A stretch of DNA of 64,000 bases from Nocardiopsis listeri NBRC 13360 (GTDB lineage: Bacteria; Actinomycetota; Actinomycetes; Streptosporangiales; Streptosporangiaceae). The notes below the pieces were generated by a model that worked only from the letters and a program-made list of their open reading frames with translations, did not search any database and was not told the origin of the DNA. Shown one piece after another: positions 19,465 through 26,933 of the stretch; the first letter of the stretch is position 1, and each line of letters begins with the position of its first letter. The position numbers and the translations under genes were made by a program. The stretch is from the NCBI RefSeq assembly GCF_001570765.1, contig NZ_BCSH01000006.1, forward strand, positions 106,105 to 170,104, written 5' to 3'.

Positions 19465-20372
19465 GGCGCGGGCACCTCCTCGGGGACGCCGTTGAGGGCG
19501 TCGAGCATGCGGTCGGCGAGGTCGTCGGTTCCGTGTTCCGCGAGGAAACGGGAGAAGAGGTCGGCGACGCCGGCCCCGAAACTGCCCGCGCGCAACCCCG
19601 GCGGGTGCACGGCCAGAGCCGCACCCCGGGCCACTCGCAGGGAGAACCCCGGGACCGTGTCGTCCAGGACGTCGGGGACCCGATGTTCCAGGAGCCCGGC
19701 CACGGCGTGCTCGGTCGCGGCCGCGTCCAGATAGACGACGAACGAGTCGGGACGGGGGCGTTTCGGCCCACGGATCGCCGCCTTCGCCTGCCAGGGCACG
19801 TCCAGTTCCTCCAGGAAGGTCAGCACGCGGGCCAGGACGGCGCGCTCGGACAGGGAGGACAGGTGCAGGTACAGGCGGGCGTCGGGTCGATCGGCCGGGC
19901 CTCGGGGCCCCGTGTAGGCGAACCAACCGAACAGGGCGCCGGGGCGGGCCCGGGGCAACATGAGGGTGGCCGTACCGTCGGCGGCCCCGCGAACCCGGTC
20001 GGAGGGCAGGCGTAGGCGGACGCCCCGTCGGACGGCCTCCACCTCGAGCCCCTCCTCGACCCGGACCCGCCAGCCGCCGGAGGGCCAGGTGCCGGTGGCG
20101 AGTTCGGTGAGCAGTCCCACGGCGGCGTGGTCGGTCCCGTGGTCCTCGGTCTCGGACCCACCGGACAGGTGGACGTCGCGGTAGATCCAGCCGCGCAGTC
20201 GACGGACCTGACCCGGAAGACCGCGCTCCTCGCTCACCTCCCCCGTCGCGGTCCGGACCCAACGGCGGCCCCCGTCCTCGGGAACGAGGGCCCGGGTCAC
20301 GCGGGCGCACCACTCGTGCACGACCGCGTCCGGGATCGAACGGGTGGCCGGGATCAGGGGGGTGGTGCTCAT
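19461..20372 (-). CDS. HopA1-domain protein (LxmY/TvaD-like lanthionine synthetase component)
   Basis: The 303-residue product has the HopA1 effector-type domain over roughly residues 125-290. Landmarks are RLYLHLSSLSERAVLARVLT, the helix before ELDVPWQAKAAI, RPDSFVVYLDAA, then TVPGFSLRVARGAALAVHPP and SFGAGVADLFSRFL. In class V lanthipeptides (lexapeptide LxmY, cacaoidin) and thioamitides (TvaD), HopA1-domain proteins work with an APH-like kinase to phosphorylate and eliminate Ser/Thr. Four-base ATGA overlaps link it to both neighbours, so fixed stoichiometry and a complex are likely. It is the most diagnostic gene for the RiPP class here. Confidence 0.85.
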   Translation of the reverse strand: MSTTPLIPATRSIPDAVVHEWCARVTRALVPEDGGRRWVRTATGEVSEERGLPGQVRRLRGWIYRDVHLSGGSETEDHGTDHAAVGLLTELATGTWPSGGWRVRVEEGLEVEAVRRGVRLRLPSDRVRGAADGTATLMLPRARPGALFGWFAYTGPRGPADRPDARLYLHLSSLSERAVLARVLTFLEELDVPWQAKAAIRGPKRPRPDSFVVYLDAAATEHAVAGLLEHRVPDVLDDTVPGFSLRVARGAALAVHPPGLRAGSFGAGVADLFSRFLAEHGTDDLADRMLDALNGVPEEVPAP

Positions 20373-21394
20373 GTCCGGGCTCCTTCGGTGAGGACGGTTC
20401 GGAGCCGTTCCGCGGACGTGGCGACGTCGGTGAGCATGCCGGTGGTCGCCAGCAGCAGAACGGTCGGGACGGCGCCGACCTGACTGCTCAGGGTCGCGAG
20501 CGACTGCGCGCGGCAGAGAAGGCGCGAACCCATGAGCGGCAGCAGGTGGTCGAGGTCGGGTTCCATGTCGCGGACCGATCGGTACCCCTCCATCAGGAGC
20601 GCGAAGTACCGGAAGGACGCCGCCGCGCTCGTGTTCAGGGCCCGGGCGATCTCCTCAGGTCGGTCCGCGCGCGAACGCCGGATGTGCTCGTTGAGGGAGG
20701 ACGCCAGGACCCCGGCCAGGAACGCGGCCAGGTCCTCGTGAGGGTCTCCCCGTCCGGCCAGTTCCCAGTCGATGAGGTGCGGCCGGCCGGAGTCGCCGGG
20801 CCCGAGCAGGACGTTGTCGGGCTTGAGGTCCCCGTGGACGAGGACCGTCGCTTCAGCGGCGGGCCGTTGCACGGACTCCAGGGCCCGTCTCGCCTCGGGG
20901 TGCTCCTCCAGCAGGCGCAGCATCGCGATGCTCTGGTCCGAGGTGGTGGCGTACTCTTCGGCGGTCAGGGGGAAGAGCCGGGGTCGTTCCGGTCGGGCCG
21001 TGGGCAGGTCGTGCGGATCGAGGGTGTGGGTCGTGGCGATCAGCGCGCCACAGCGGCGGGCGTGCCCGGTGTCCCACGAGGCGGTGAGCGCGTCCTGGAG
21101 CGTCATGTCGCCCGGATCCGCGTCGAAGACGAGACGGGCGTCGTCGTACCAGAGCGGGGCGGAGCACAGCGGGTCGTCGTCGGGGGTCCGTGCCGAGGAG
21201 GCGATCAGGTTGGCCCGGAGTTCGCGGGCCAGGTCCTCGGACCCGGAGGCGGATCCCCGCGCCTTCTTGACGACGAGGTGCCGGCCCTCGTGCTCCAGCC
21301 GGGTGACACGGGGGTGGAAGGCGAGGGGGCGAGCGTCCCGCAGTGGTCGCTCCAGGGATTGGGGGGGACGGGTCGAGCCCGTGGAGACCTTCAC
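20369..21394 (-). CDS. APH-like kinase (LxmK/TvaC-like Ser/Thr kinase of the lanthipeptide synthetase)
   Basis: A 341-residue aminoglycoside-phosphotransferase-fold protein. The Brenner motif HGDLKPDNVLL (residues 187-197) has the catalytic Asp, and IDWE (208-211) supplies the metal Asp; VVKK (41-44) is the likely nucleotide Lys. In isolation it would be annotated as an antibiotic phosphotransferase. In class V clusters such a protein phosphorylates precursor Ser/Thr prior to elimination, and its translational coupling to the HopA1 gene (ATGA) and the LuxR gene (GTGA) supports that role. A resistance function is a weaker alternative. The start is GTG. Confidence 0.85.
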   Translation of the reverse strand: MKVSTGSTRPPQSLERPLRDARPLAFHPRVTRLEHEGRHLVVKKARGSASGSEDLARELRANLIASSARTPDDDPLCSAPLWYDDARLVFDADPGDMTLQDALTASWDTGHARRCGALIATTHTLDPHDLPTARPERPRLFPLTAEEYATTSDQSIAMLRLLEEHPEARRALESVQRPAAEATVLVHGDLKPDNVLLGPGDSGRPHLIDWELAGRGDPHEDLAAFLAGVLASSLNEHIRRSRADRPEEIARALNTSAAASFRYFALLMEGYRSVRDMEPDLDHLLPLMGSRLLCRAQSLATLSSQVGAVPTVLLLATTGMLTDVATSAERLRTVLTEGART

Positions 21395-22074
21395 AGCAAA
21401 CCCCTCCGGGCGAGTCTGACGGCTGTTTGGAAGCGGCTGCGGGCCTTGACCATGTCCTTGATGCCGGCCACGTGTCGGCGGAAGGTCCGCAGTGACATGC
21501 CCAGCTCGGCGGCGGCCTCTTCGTCCCCCACTCCCTCGCTGAGGAGACGGATGATCTCGCAGGTGACGGGGTCCGTCCGTGGAGAGTCCACGTCCGGGTC
21601 GGTGTCGGGGGAACCGTCGTCCAGGGTGTCGGCCGTTCGCCAGGTCAGGTCGAACAGGGCGCGCATCCCCGAGATCATCGTCGGGCTGCGGTGGGTGACC
21701 GCCTTGTCCGATGCGCTTTCGGCCTTGGGCGCGATCGCCGCGATCCGCTGGTCGATGAGGGTCAGGTAGTGGGGCACCGAACGGGCCACTCGTACGTGGG
21801 CCCCCGAGGACTGCATCTGGCGCAGGGCGGCGCGCAGTTCCGCGTCCTCCAGGTTGCGGCGGTCGCTGACGATACGGACGCGGGCCCCCGACGTGATCAG
21901 GCGGTGCGGCGTGGTCCGCATCGCGACACAGACACCGATGCGGGCCGGGTGGAAGACCCGGACGTCACCCGGCCGGTCACGGCCCAGACGGTCGAGCAGC
22001 GCCTCGATCCTGATCGTCGTGGTCAGGGATACCGGGTCCGTGGCGGTGGATCCGATCGGGGTCTGGGACACCAT
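21391..22074 (-). CDS. Cluster regulator with C-terminal LuxR-like helix-turn-helix
   Basis: The 227-residue protein has an N-terminal region resembling the phospholipase-D-like/TrmB-type sensor of actinomycete LuxR orphans (VRVFHPARIGVC, then SGARVRIVSDRR). The C-terminal HTH is EAAAELGMSLRTFRRHVAGI. No receiver domain is present. It is the first gene of the coupled operon regulator-kinase-HopA1-X-decarboxylase-peptidase, so it probably autoregulates and drives the operon. ATG (22074) and GTG (22071) are adjacent; the GGAGGAGG ribosome site is closer than usual, which slightly favours GTG. Upstream lies 1.4 kb without supported genes. Confidence 0.8.
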   Translation of the reverse strand: MVSQTPIGSTATDPVSLTTTIRIEALLDRLGRDRPGDVRVFHPARIGVCVAMRTTPHRLITSGARVRIVSDRRNLEDAELRAALRQMQSSGAHVRVARSVPHYLTLIDQRIAAIAPKAESASDKAVTHRSPTMISGMRALFDLTWRTADTLDDGSPDTDPDVDSPRTDPVTCEIIRLLSEGVGDEEAAAELGMSLRTFRRHVAGIKDMVKARSRFQTAVRLARRGLL

Positions 22075-23522
22075 GCCTCCTCCGGTACGGATGCGGGCCT
22101 TGACCGGAGAGCCACCCCACGAGTCCGACGTGCGCGGGCCCGGGGCTCGAAGCCCCTGAGCGGGGGAGCGTCTCCGTGGTACGTGGGCAGGGCCACGGAA
22201 TCTCGAAATCCAGCAGGGCCGAACATAACCAGAATGGGTGGAAATATTCAACCGTTTCGCTCGTGGGACCTCCTTGTCGGCCAGGATCACGGTGTCTTAA
22301 GGATCCGTTAATATGACAACGTTGTGACAGTCGGTTCGGGGTTCTCTCATTCGAATATTGTTTCCACGCTGTTCGATGTGCGGGCGCGGGGTCGGATCGG
22401 CTTCCCGGAGCCTTGTGTGCGGCTTTGAGCTGCGGTTATGTAAAAATTACGACCGAATCTGCCTCGCCTGATCGGGCGGGTTCGAGCGGATTATTTTTAA
22501 CCCGGAGGCGTTTCGTGTATTCTATTCCGAGCAAGGGGGAACTGTTTTCCGTTGATATCGTTTGTGACAGCTATATGTTCCCTCATGTGCGCCTCGGTGT
22601 CCGTGGCGGTGGGTGCGTCATAGGGGTGGCCGGCGATAATGCGGTGATGGTCGTTCGGGCTGTTCTCGTTTCCTTGTGTCCATGTTTTCTCATCACGGAA
22701 AACTTCGATAAAAGGCCCTTTCTCCTTCGGTTGTTTCAGGTTTTCCATGCCTTTCCCGGGCCCTTGTGTTTTAACCCCGTGGGTCGATTCATGGGTCCAC
22801 GCGAGCGGCGACCGGCGTGCCTTCCGGTGTTTCCGGTCCGGTCTCCGATGACGCGATCGTGGCTTCTGTGATCATCTCGCTGCTGTGTGTATTCGATCTA
22901 CCGTCGGTTGTGTCGGTGGGTCCAGGTCCCACTCTCGTCGAGTTCTCCGCCGAGAACCAAGAACTCGTTTCCCCTGAGGTTTTCCGGGTGAACATGAGTG
23001 GATCGCGGGGATCTCTCGAAATCGACCTCATCGCCGACGGTGATCATCGGGGCCTGGGTGCTCGGGGGTAGCAGGTTCGGAAAGCCCTTGCCGGTCGTCC
23101 CGACCGCCGTCCCGCCGGAGCCGGCGCGTGTCCCGATCGCGCGCGCGGTACGACACGAGGGGCGAGAGGCGAGCGTGCCGGGGGCCTTTTTCCCAGGCCC
23201 ATGGTCGAGGCGTCTTCGATGACGGATGGAAGAGAAGGTGGCTCTTCGTGGACACGGAACCGGAAACTCCATTTCTGGTTCCGGATCGGCTCGAACCCGC
23301 GGAGCCGGAGAATGCCTGGAACCGCGCAATGAAGAACTCTTGCCAATGATCTTTGAATCACCGTTGATCGAGTAAGTGTGAACGGTCGTCACGGAGTGTG
23401 CGGTAACTCGTTCTTGTGACAGGAATCCCTTATCGGCCCCGCCGGGTGCGTGTTAGAAACGAAGTACTTGTCCGGCCCCGCTCCCGTTGGCCGCACGACG
23501 ACGACAAGGTGGTGTCCGACGG
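22075..23522. other. 1.45-kb AT-richer intergenic region between the two halves of the cluster
   Basis: No gene is supported with confidence. Base use is clearly more AT-rich than anywhere else in the cluster (for example 22435-22560). One frame at 22515-22871 has a GGAGG site but many T-ending codons and no family resemblance. A 33-codon frame from a GTG near 23249 ends in S-C-Q. The region lies between the divergent regulator operon (leftward) and the rmlB-desVI pair (rightward), so it must contain at least two promoters. Its length and composition suggest either complex regulation or residue of a transferred segment. Confidence 0.5.
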
Positions 23523-24539
23523 TTGTTCCCGCATGTTCTCGTGACCGGAGGAGCCGGCTTCATCGGCTCCCACTACGTCACCGCGCTGCTCGGTCCCGAC
23601 GGTCCCCCCGTGGCCTCGGTGACCGTGCTCGACAAACTCACCTACGCCGGTGACCTCGCGAACCTGGCGTCCGTCGCCGGCGACCCCCGTCTGACGTTCG
23701 TCCACGGCGACGTCTGCGACGAGGCCCTGGTCGACTCCCTCGTCGCCAGGACCGATCACATCGTGCACCTGGCCGCCGAATCCCACGTGGACCGCTCCCT
23801 CATCGATGGTGGGGCGTTCGTACGCACCAACGTGCTGGGCACCCAGACCCTGCTCGACGCCGCCCTCCGGCACGGCAGGGGCCCCTTCGTGCACGTGTCC
23901 ACGGACGAGGTCTACGGGCCCGTCCCCACCGGGTCCAGTATCGAATCGGATCCACTCAGGCCCAGCTCGCCCTACTCCGCGGCCAAGGCCGCCGGAGACC
24001 TCGTGGCGCTCTCCTACGCCGTCAGCCACGGCCTGGACGTTCGGGTGACCCGCTGTTCCAACAACTACGGCCCTCGCCAGTACCCGGAGAAGGTCATCCC
24101 GTTGTTCGTCGGACGACTCCTGGACGGTGGGAGGCCACCGCTCTACGGCGACGGCACCCAGGTACGGGACTGGTTGCACGTGGAGGACCACGTACGGGCG
24201 CTGGAACTGGTCAGGACCAAGGGATCCTCCGGGAACGTCTACAACGTCGGCGGTGGCACGGAGCTGACCAACAACGAACTCACCGACCTGATCCTGAAGG
24301 TCTGCGGTGCCGGATGGGACCGCGTGGACCGGGTCGGTGACCGCCCCGGACACGACGTCCGCTACTCGGTGGACTGGTCGAAGGCCAGGGACGAACTCGG
24401 CTACGCGCCCCGGCACGACTTCGTCGACGGCCTGAACCGAACGGTCGAGTGGTACCGGGAGAACCGCGGCCGATGGGAGCCCGAACGTCTCCACCGACCC
24501 CTACCGGCGCAGGAGGTCCGCCCACATGTACACCGCTGA
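23523..24539 (+). CDS. rmlB: TDP-glucose 4,6-dehydratase (DesIV/RmlB)
   Basis: Converts TDP-glucose to TDP-4-keto-6-deoxyglucose, the branch-point of deoxysugar synthesis. The 338-residue short-chain dehydrogenase has the NAD loop VTGGAGFIGSHYV, LDKLTYAGDLANL, HLAAESHVDRS, the STDEVYG Thr/Asp/Glu catalytic stretch and the YSAAKAAGD Tyr-x3-Lys. R-C-S-N-N-Y-G-P-R-Q-Y-P-E-K completes the family signature. The start is uncertain: TTG at 23523 places the protein directly before HVLVTGG, with AAGGTGG upstream; GTG at 23514 is an alternative. It overlaps the next gene by 14 bases. Confidence 0.95.
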   Translation: MFPHVLVTGGAGFIGSHYVTALLGPDGPPVASVTVLDKLTYAGDLANLASVAGDPRLTFVHGDVCDEALVDSLVARTDHIVHLAAESHVDRSLIDGGAFVRTNVLGTQTLLDAALRHGRGPFVHVSTDEVYGPVPTGSSIESDPLRPSSPYSAAKAAGDLVALSYAVSHGLDVRVTRCSNNYGPRQYPEKVIPLFVGRLLDGGRPPLYGDGTQVRDWLHVEDHVRALELVRTKGSSGNVYNVGGGTELTNNELTDLILKVCGAGWDRVDRVGDRPGHDVRYSVDWSKARDELGYAPRHDFVDGLNRTVEWYRENRGRWEPERLHRPLPAQEVRPHVHR

Positions 24540-25242
24540 TCACGCCGAGGTCTACGACCTGGTCTACCGAGGCAGGGGCAAGGACTACGCGGCCGAGGCC
24601 GCCCAGGTCATGGACCTGGCCGAGCGGCGCGGTGTCCGACCCTCCTCCCTGCTCGACGTGGCCTGTGGCACCGGCGCGCACCTGGAACACTTCGCCGGCC
24701 TGGTGGAACGGGTCGAGGGGGTCGAGCTGTCGGAGGAGATGATCGACCTGGCCCGGCGCAGGGTCCCCGCGGCCCGCCTGCACACCGGGGACATGCGCCA
24801 CTTCTCGCTCGCCACCACCTTCTCCCTGGTGACCTGCATGTTCAGCTCCATCGGCTACATGCGGGACACCACCGAGCTGGGATCGGCCCTGTCCTGCCTG
24901 GCCCGGCACCTGGAGCCCGGAGGCGTCCTCGTGGTCGAACCGTGGTGGTTCCCCGAGTCGTTCATCGAGGGATACGTCTCCGCGCACGTGGTGGAGGAGG
25001 GGCGACGTACCGTCTCTCGCGTCTCGCACTCGATACGCGACGGCGGGGACACGGTCATGGAGGTGCACTTCGTGGTCGCCGACGCCGGGATCGAGGTCAG
25101 GCACTTCGTCGACGTCCACAGGATCGCGCTCTTCACCAGGCGGGAGTACGAGGAGGCCTTCCGAACCGCCGGGCTGAAGGTGGAGTTCGTGGAAGGCGGC
25201 CCCTCGGGGCGAGGGCTGCTGGTGGGCACCGCCCCGGACTGA
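24526..25242 (+). CDS. desVI: TDP-3-amino-3,4,6-trideoxyglucose N,N-dimethyltransferase (DesVI/EryCVI)
   Basis: Adds two methyl groups from SAM to the C3 amine, the last step of TDP-desosamine synthesis. Length (238 residues) and motifs agree with DesVI: the YDLVYRGRGKDYAAEA opening, the SAM loop LLDVACGTGAHLEHF, MFSSIGYM, then EPGGVLVVEPWWFPESFIEGY and the closing EGGPSGRGLLVG. Such close agreement along the full length makes the sugar identity quite specific, since a monomethyl or C-methyl enzyme looks different. It is co-transcribed with rmlB and ends at a strong hairpin shared with the convergent glycosyltransferase gene. Confidence 0.92.
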   Translation: MYTADHAEVYDLVYRGRGKDYAAEAAQVMDLAERRGVRPSSLLDVACGTGAHLEHFAGLVERVEGVELSEEMIDLARRRVPAARLHTGDMRHFSLATTFSLVTCMFSSIGYMRDTTELGSALSCLARHLEPGGVLVVEPWWFPESFIEGYVSAHVVEEGRRTVSRVSHSIRDGGDTVMEVHFVVADAGIEVRHFVDVHRIALFTRREYEEAFRTAGLKVEFVEGGPSGRGLLVGTAPD

Positions 25243-25261
25243 CCCCTTCCGGGGAATCCGG

Positions 25262-25305
25262 CACGTCGTCGCCGGCCGGGAACCCTCCCCGCCGGCGACG
25301 ACGTG
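25262..25305. terminator. Bidirectional terminator between desVI and the glycosyltransferase gene
   Basis: CACGTCGTCGCCGGC and GCCGGCGACGACGTG form a perfect 15-bp stem with a 14-base loop, between the convergent gene ends at 25242 and 25310. Confidence 0.85.
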
Positions 25306-25309
25306 TCCG

Positions 25310-26602
25310 TCATCGACCCGCCATCGTGTCCCTGGACCGGTGCGCGTGGACGTGCTCCTGCAAGAGCGGGACCAGTTCACCGGGCAGGGGCATGGTCTCG
25401 GCCTCGACCCGTAGGTCGGCCGCGCCCTTGGCGAAGGCCGGTTCGGAGAGGACGCGTTCCAGGGCATCGCGGATCCGAGACCCCAGGTCCTCGCCCCCGG
25501 GCACGACCAGCCCCGCGCCCCGGTCCTCCAACCGGCGTGCCCGAGCCGGGGTGTCGTAGACCTCGGGAAGCACGACCTGGGGGACGCCGTTGACCATCGC
25601 GGTGGAGAAGACCCCGATGCCGCCGTGATGTACGACCGCGGCGCAGTGCGGGAACACCGCGTGGAAGGGGACGAAGTCCACCAGGCGCACGTTCTCCGGA
25701 ACCCGGTCGATCAGCCCGGCTCGCCGCTCCTTGCCGAAGGTGGCGATCACCTCGGCGTCCAGGCCGTCCAAGGCGGAAAGGAGTTCCTGCGCGTTCGCCA
25801 GCGGTGCCCCCACCCGATCCGCGAACGTGGCACCGAGGGTGAGGCACACGCGCGGACGCTCGGAGGGTTCCAGGATCCAGCGCGGGAGTTCGGCGGCCCC
25901 GTTGTAGGGCACGAACCTCATGGGCAGGACCGCGCGCGAGGTGGGCAGCCGGAACGACTCCGGGAGTTGGTCGATGGTGAACTCTCCGGTCGTCAGCTCC
26001 TCCCGGAACCCCACGCCGAAGCGGGCGGCCTGTCGAGTGACCCACTCCTGGAAGTGGTCCGCCCGGTCGTCCTCCGGGCGCTCCTCCTTCAGGGCGACGT
26101 ATCGCTCCCGGTAGCGACCCTTGAAGTCCATCGCCCAGGTCATCCGACCGTGGGCGGCGCCGCACGCCTCGGCGGCGATCGCGCCCGCCACGGTGGTGGA
26201 CTCCCAGATCACCAGGTCCGGCCGCCATCGCCGACAGAAACCGACCAGCTCCTTGAGCAGGGGGTCGTTGATCATCCGATATTCCCAGTCCACCAGGGCC
26301 CCGAAGTGCTCCCGCAAGTGGTCCCAGGTCAACTCGCTGTCGGGGCCGTCGCCCCTGGTGTAGAAGGGGCTCGCCGTCGAGCGGTCCGCGGCGGCCAGGT
26401 GGGGGCGTCGTCGCATGTAGGGCCACATGACGTGGTCACGTCCGAGGGGGACCGCGGTCAGTCCGGCCCGACGGACGAACTCCGCCGACTCCGGGTGGCC
26501 GGCGACGGCGACGTCGTGGCCCGCCGCGCCCAGGGCCCAGGCCAGGGAGACCATCCCCTTGACGTTGCTGTCCTCCGGATAGGTCACGAACAGGGTGCGC
26601 AA
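25310..26602 (-). CDS. desVII: GT1 glycosyltransferase, DesVII/EryCIII-like (desosaminyltransferase)
   Basis: A 430-residue GT-B enzyme predicted to transfer desosamine from TDP. The N-terminus is MRTLFVTYPEDSNVKGMVSL. The nucleotide-sugar site has the HHGGIGVFSTAMVNGVPQVV block, and CLTLGATFADR marks the start of the C-terminal domain; all are typical of EryCIII/DesVII-type transferases acting on macrolides. Those enzymes usually need a P450-like helper (DesVIII/EryCII), and none is encoded in this window. The acceptor is probably the lanthipeptide, but no macrolide genes are near to test the alternative. The start is TTG at 26602 with GAGAGGA upstream. Confidence 0.85.
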   Translation of the reverse strand: MRTLFVTYPEDSNVKGMVSLAWALGAAGHDVAVAGHPESAEFVRRAGLTAVPLGRDHVMWPYMRRRPHLAAADRSTASPFYTRGDGPDSELTWDHLREHFGALVDWEYRMINDPLLKELVGFCRRWRPDLVIWESTTVAGAIAAEACGAAHGRMTWAMDFKGRYRERYVALKEERPEDDRADHFQEWVTRQAARFGVGFREELTTGEFTIDQLPESFRLPTSRAVLPMRFVPYNGAAELPRWILEPSERPRVCLTLGATFADRVGAPLANAQELLSALDGLDAEVIATFGKERRAGLIDRVPENVRLVDFVPFHAVFPHCAAVVHHGGIGVFSTAMVNGVPQVVLPEVYDTPARARRLEDRGAGLVVPGGEDLGSRIRDALERVLSEPAFAKGAADLRVEAETMPLPGELVPLLQEHVHAHRSRDTMAGR

Positions 26603-26642
26603 CGGTTCATCCTCTCGTCGGGGGTGGAAGGCGCCGGGGCGC

Positions 26643-26906
26643 TCAGGTCTGTTCCGTGAGGGCGCGGGCCACGGTCTCGGTGACCTTCTCCGTGGTGTGG
26701 TCCGTCATCCGGGACACCTCTTCGACCAGGAGTACGTCGAACTCCTCCTCCAGGTAGACGCCGAACTGGAAGAGGGTGAAGGCGTCCATGAAGTCCAGGC
26801 GGACGGACGTGGTGCCGTCGGGCTCCCAACCCGGACCGCCCACCACCATGTCCTTGACCTCCAAGGCCAGCGCGCTGACCCGTTCGTGTAGTTCCCGCCG
26901 GTCCAT
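26643..26906 (-). CDS. Acyl-carrier-protein-like protein lacking the attachment serine
   Basis: An 87-residue helical protein with the size and pattern of an ACP. The second-helix region reads RLDFMDAFTLFQFGVYLEEEFD where a true carrier has D-S-L/M. The residue at the phosphopantetheine position is F39 (codon TTC), one base from a Ser codon. The protein therefore cannot carry a prosthetic group by the usual route, unless another residue serves. A good ribosome site (GGAAGGAG) and its place between the glycosyltransferase and desII genes indicate a real, co-expressed gene. It may be a scaffolding partner; the function is unknown. Confidence 0.7.
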   Translation of the reverse strand: MDRRELHERVSALALEVKDMVVGGPGWEPDGTTSVRLDFMDAFTLFQFGVYLEEEFDVLLVEEVSRMTDHTTEKVTETVARALTEQT

Positions 26907-26933
26907 CGCCGGCTCCTTCCTCTGTGGGGGCGC

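Noticed and set aside
12781..22074. Thioamitide (thioviridamide-like) cluster
   Set aside because: The kinase, HopA1 and decarboxylase genes are shared with that class, but no YcaO or TfuA gene is present, so thioamide formation is not supported.
22515..22871. Protein-coding gene of 118 codons with GGAGG upstream
   Set aside because: Codon use is unlike the host (many T-ending codons), and the product resembles nothing known. Kept only as part of the intergenic entry.
23249..23349. Second RiPP precursor ending S-C-Q
   Set aside because: The 33-codon frame is acidic, has a single Cys not at the end and lacks a Ser/Thr-rich core; coding status is doubtful.
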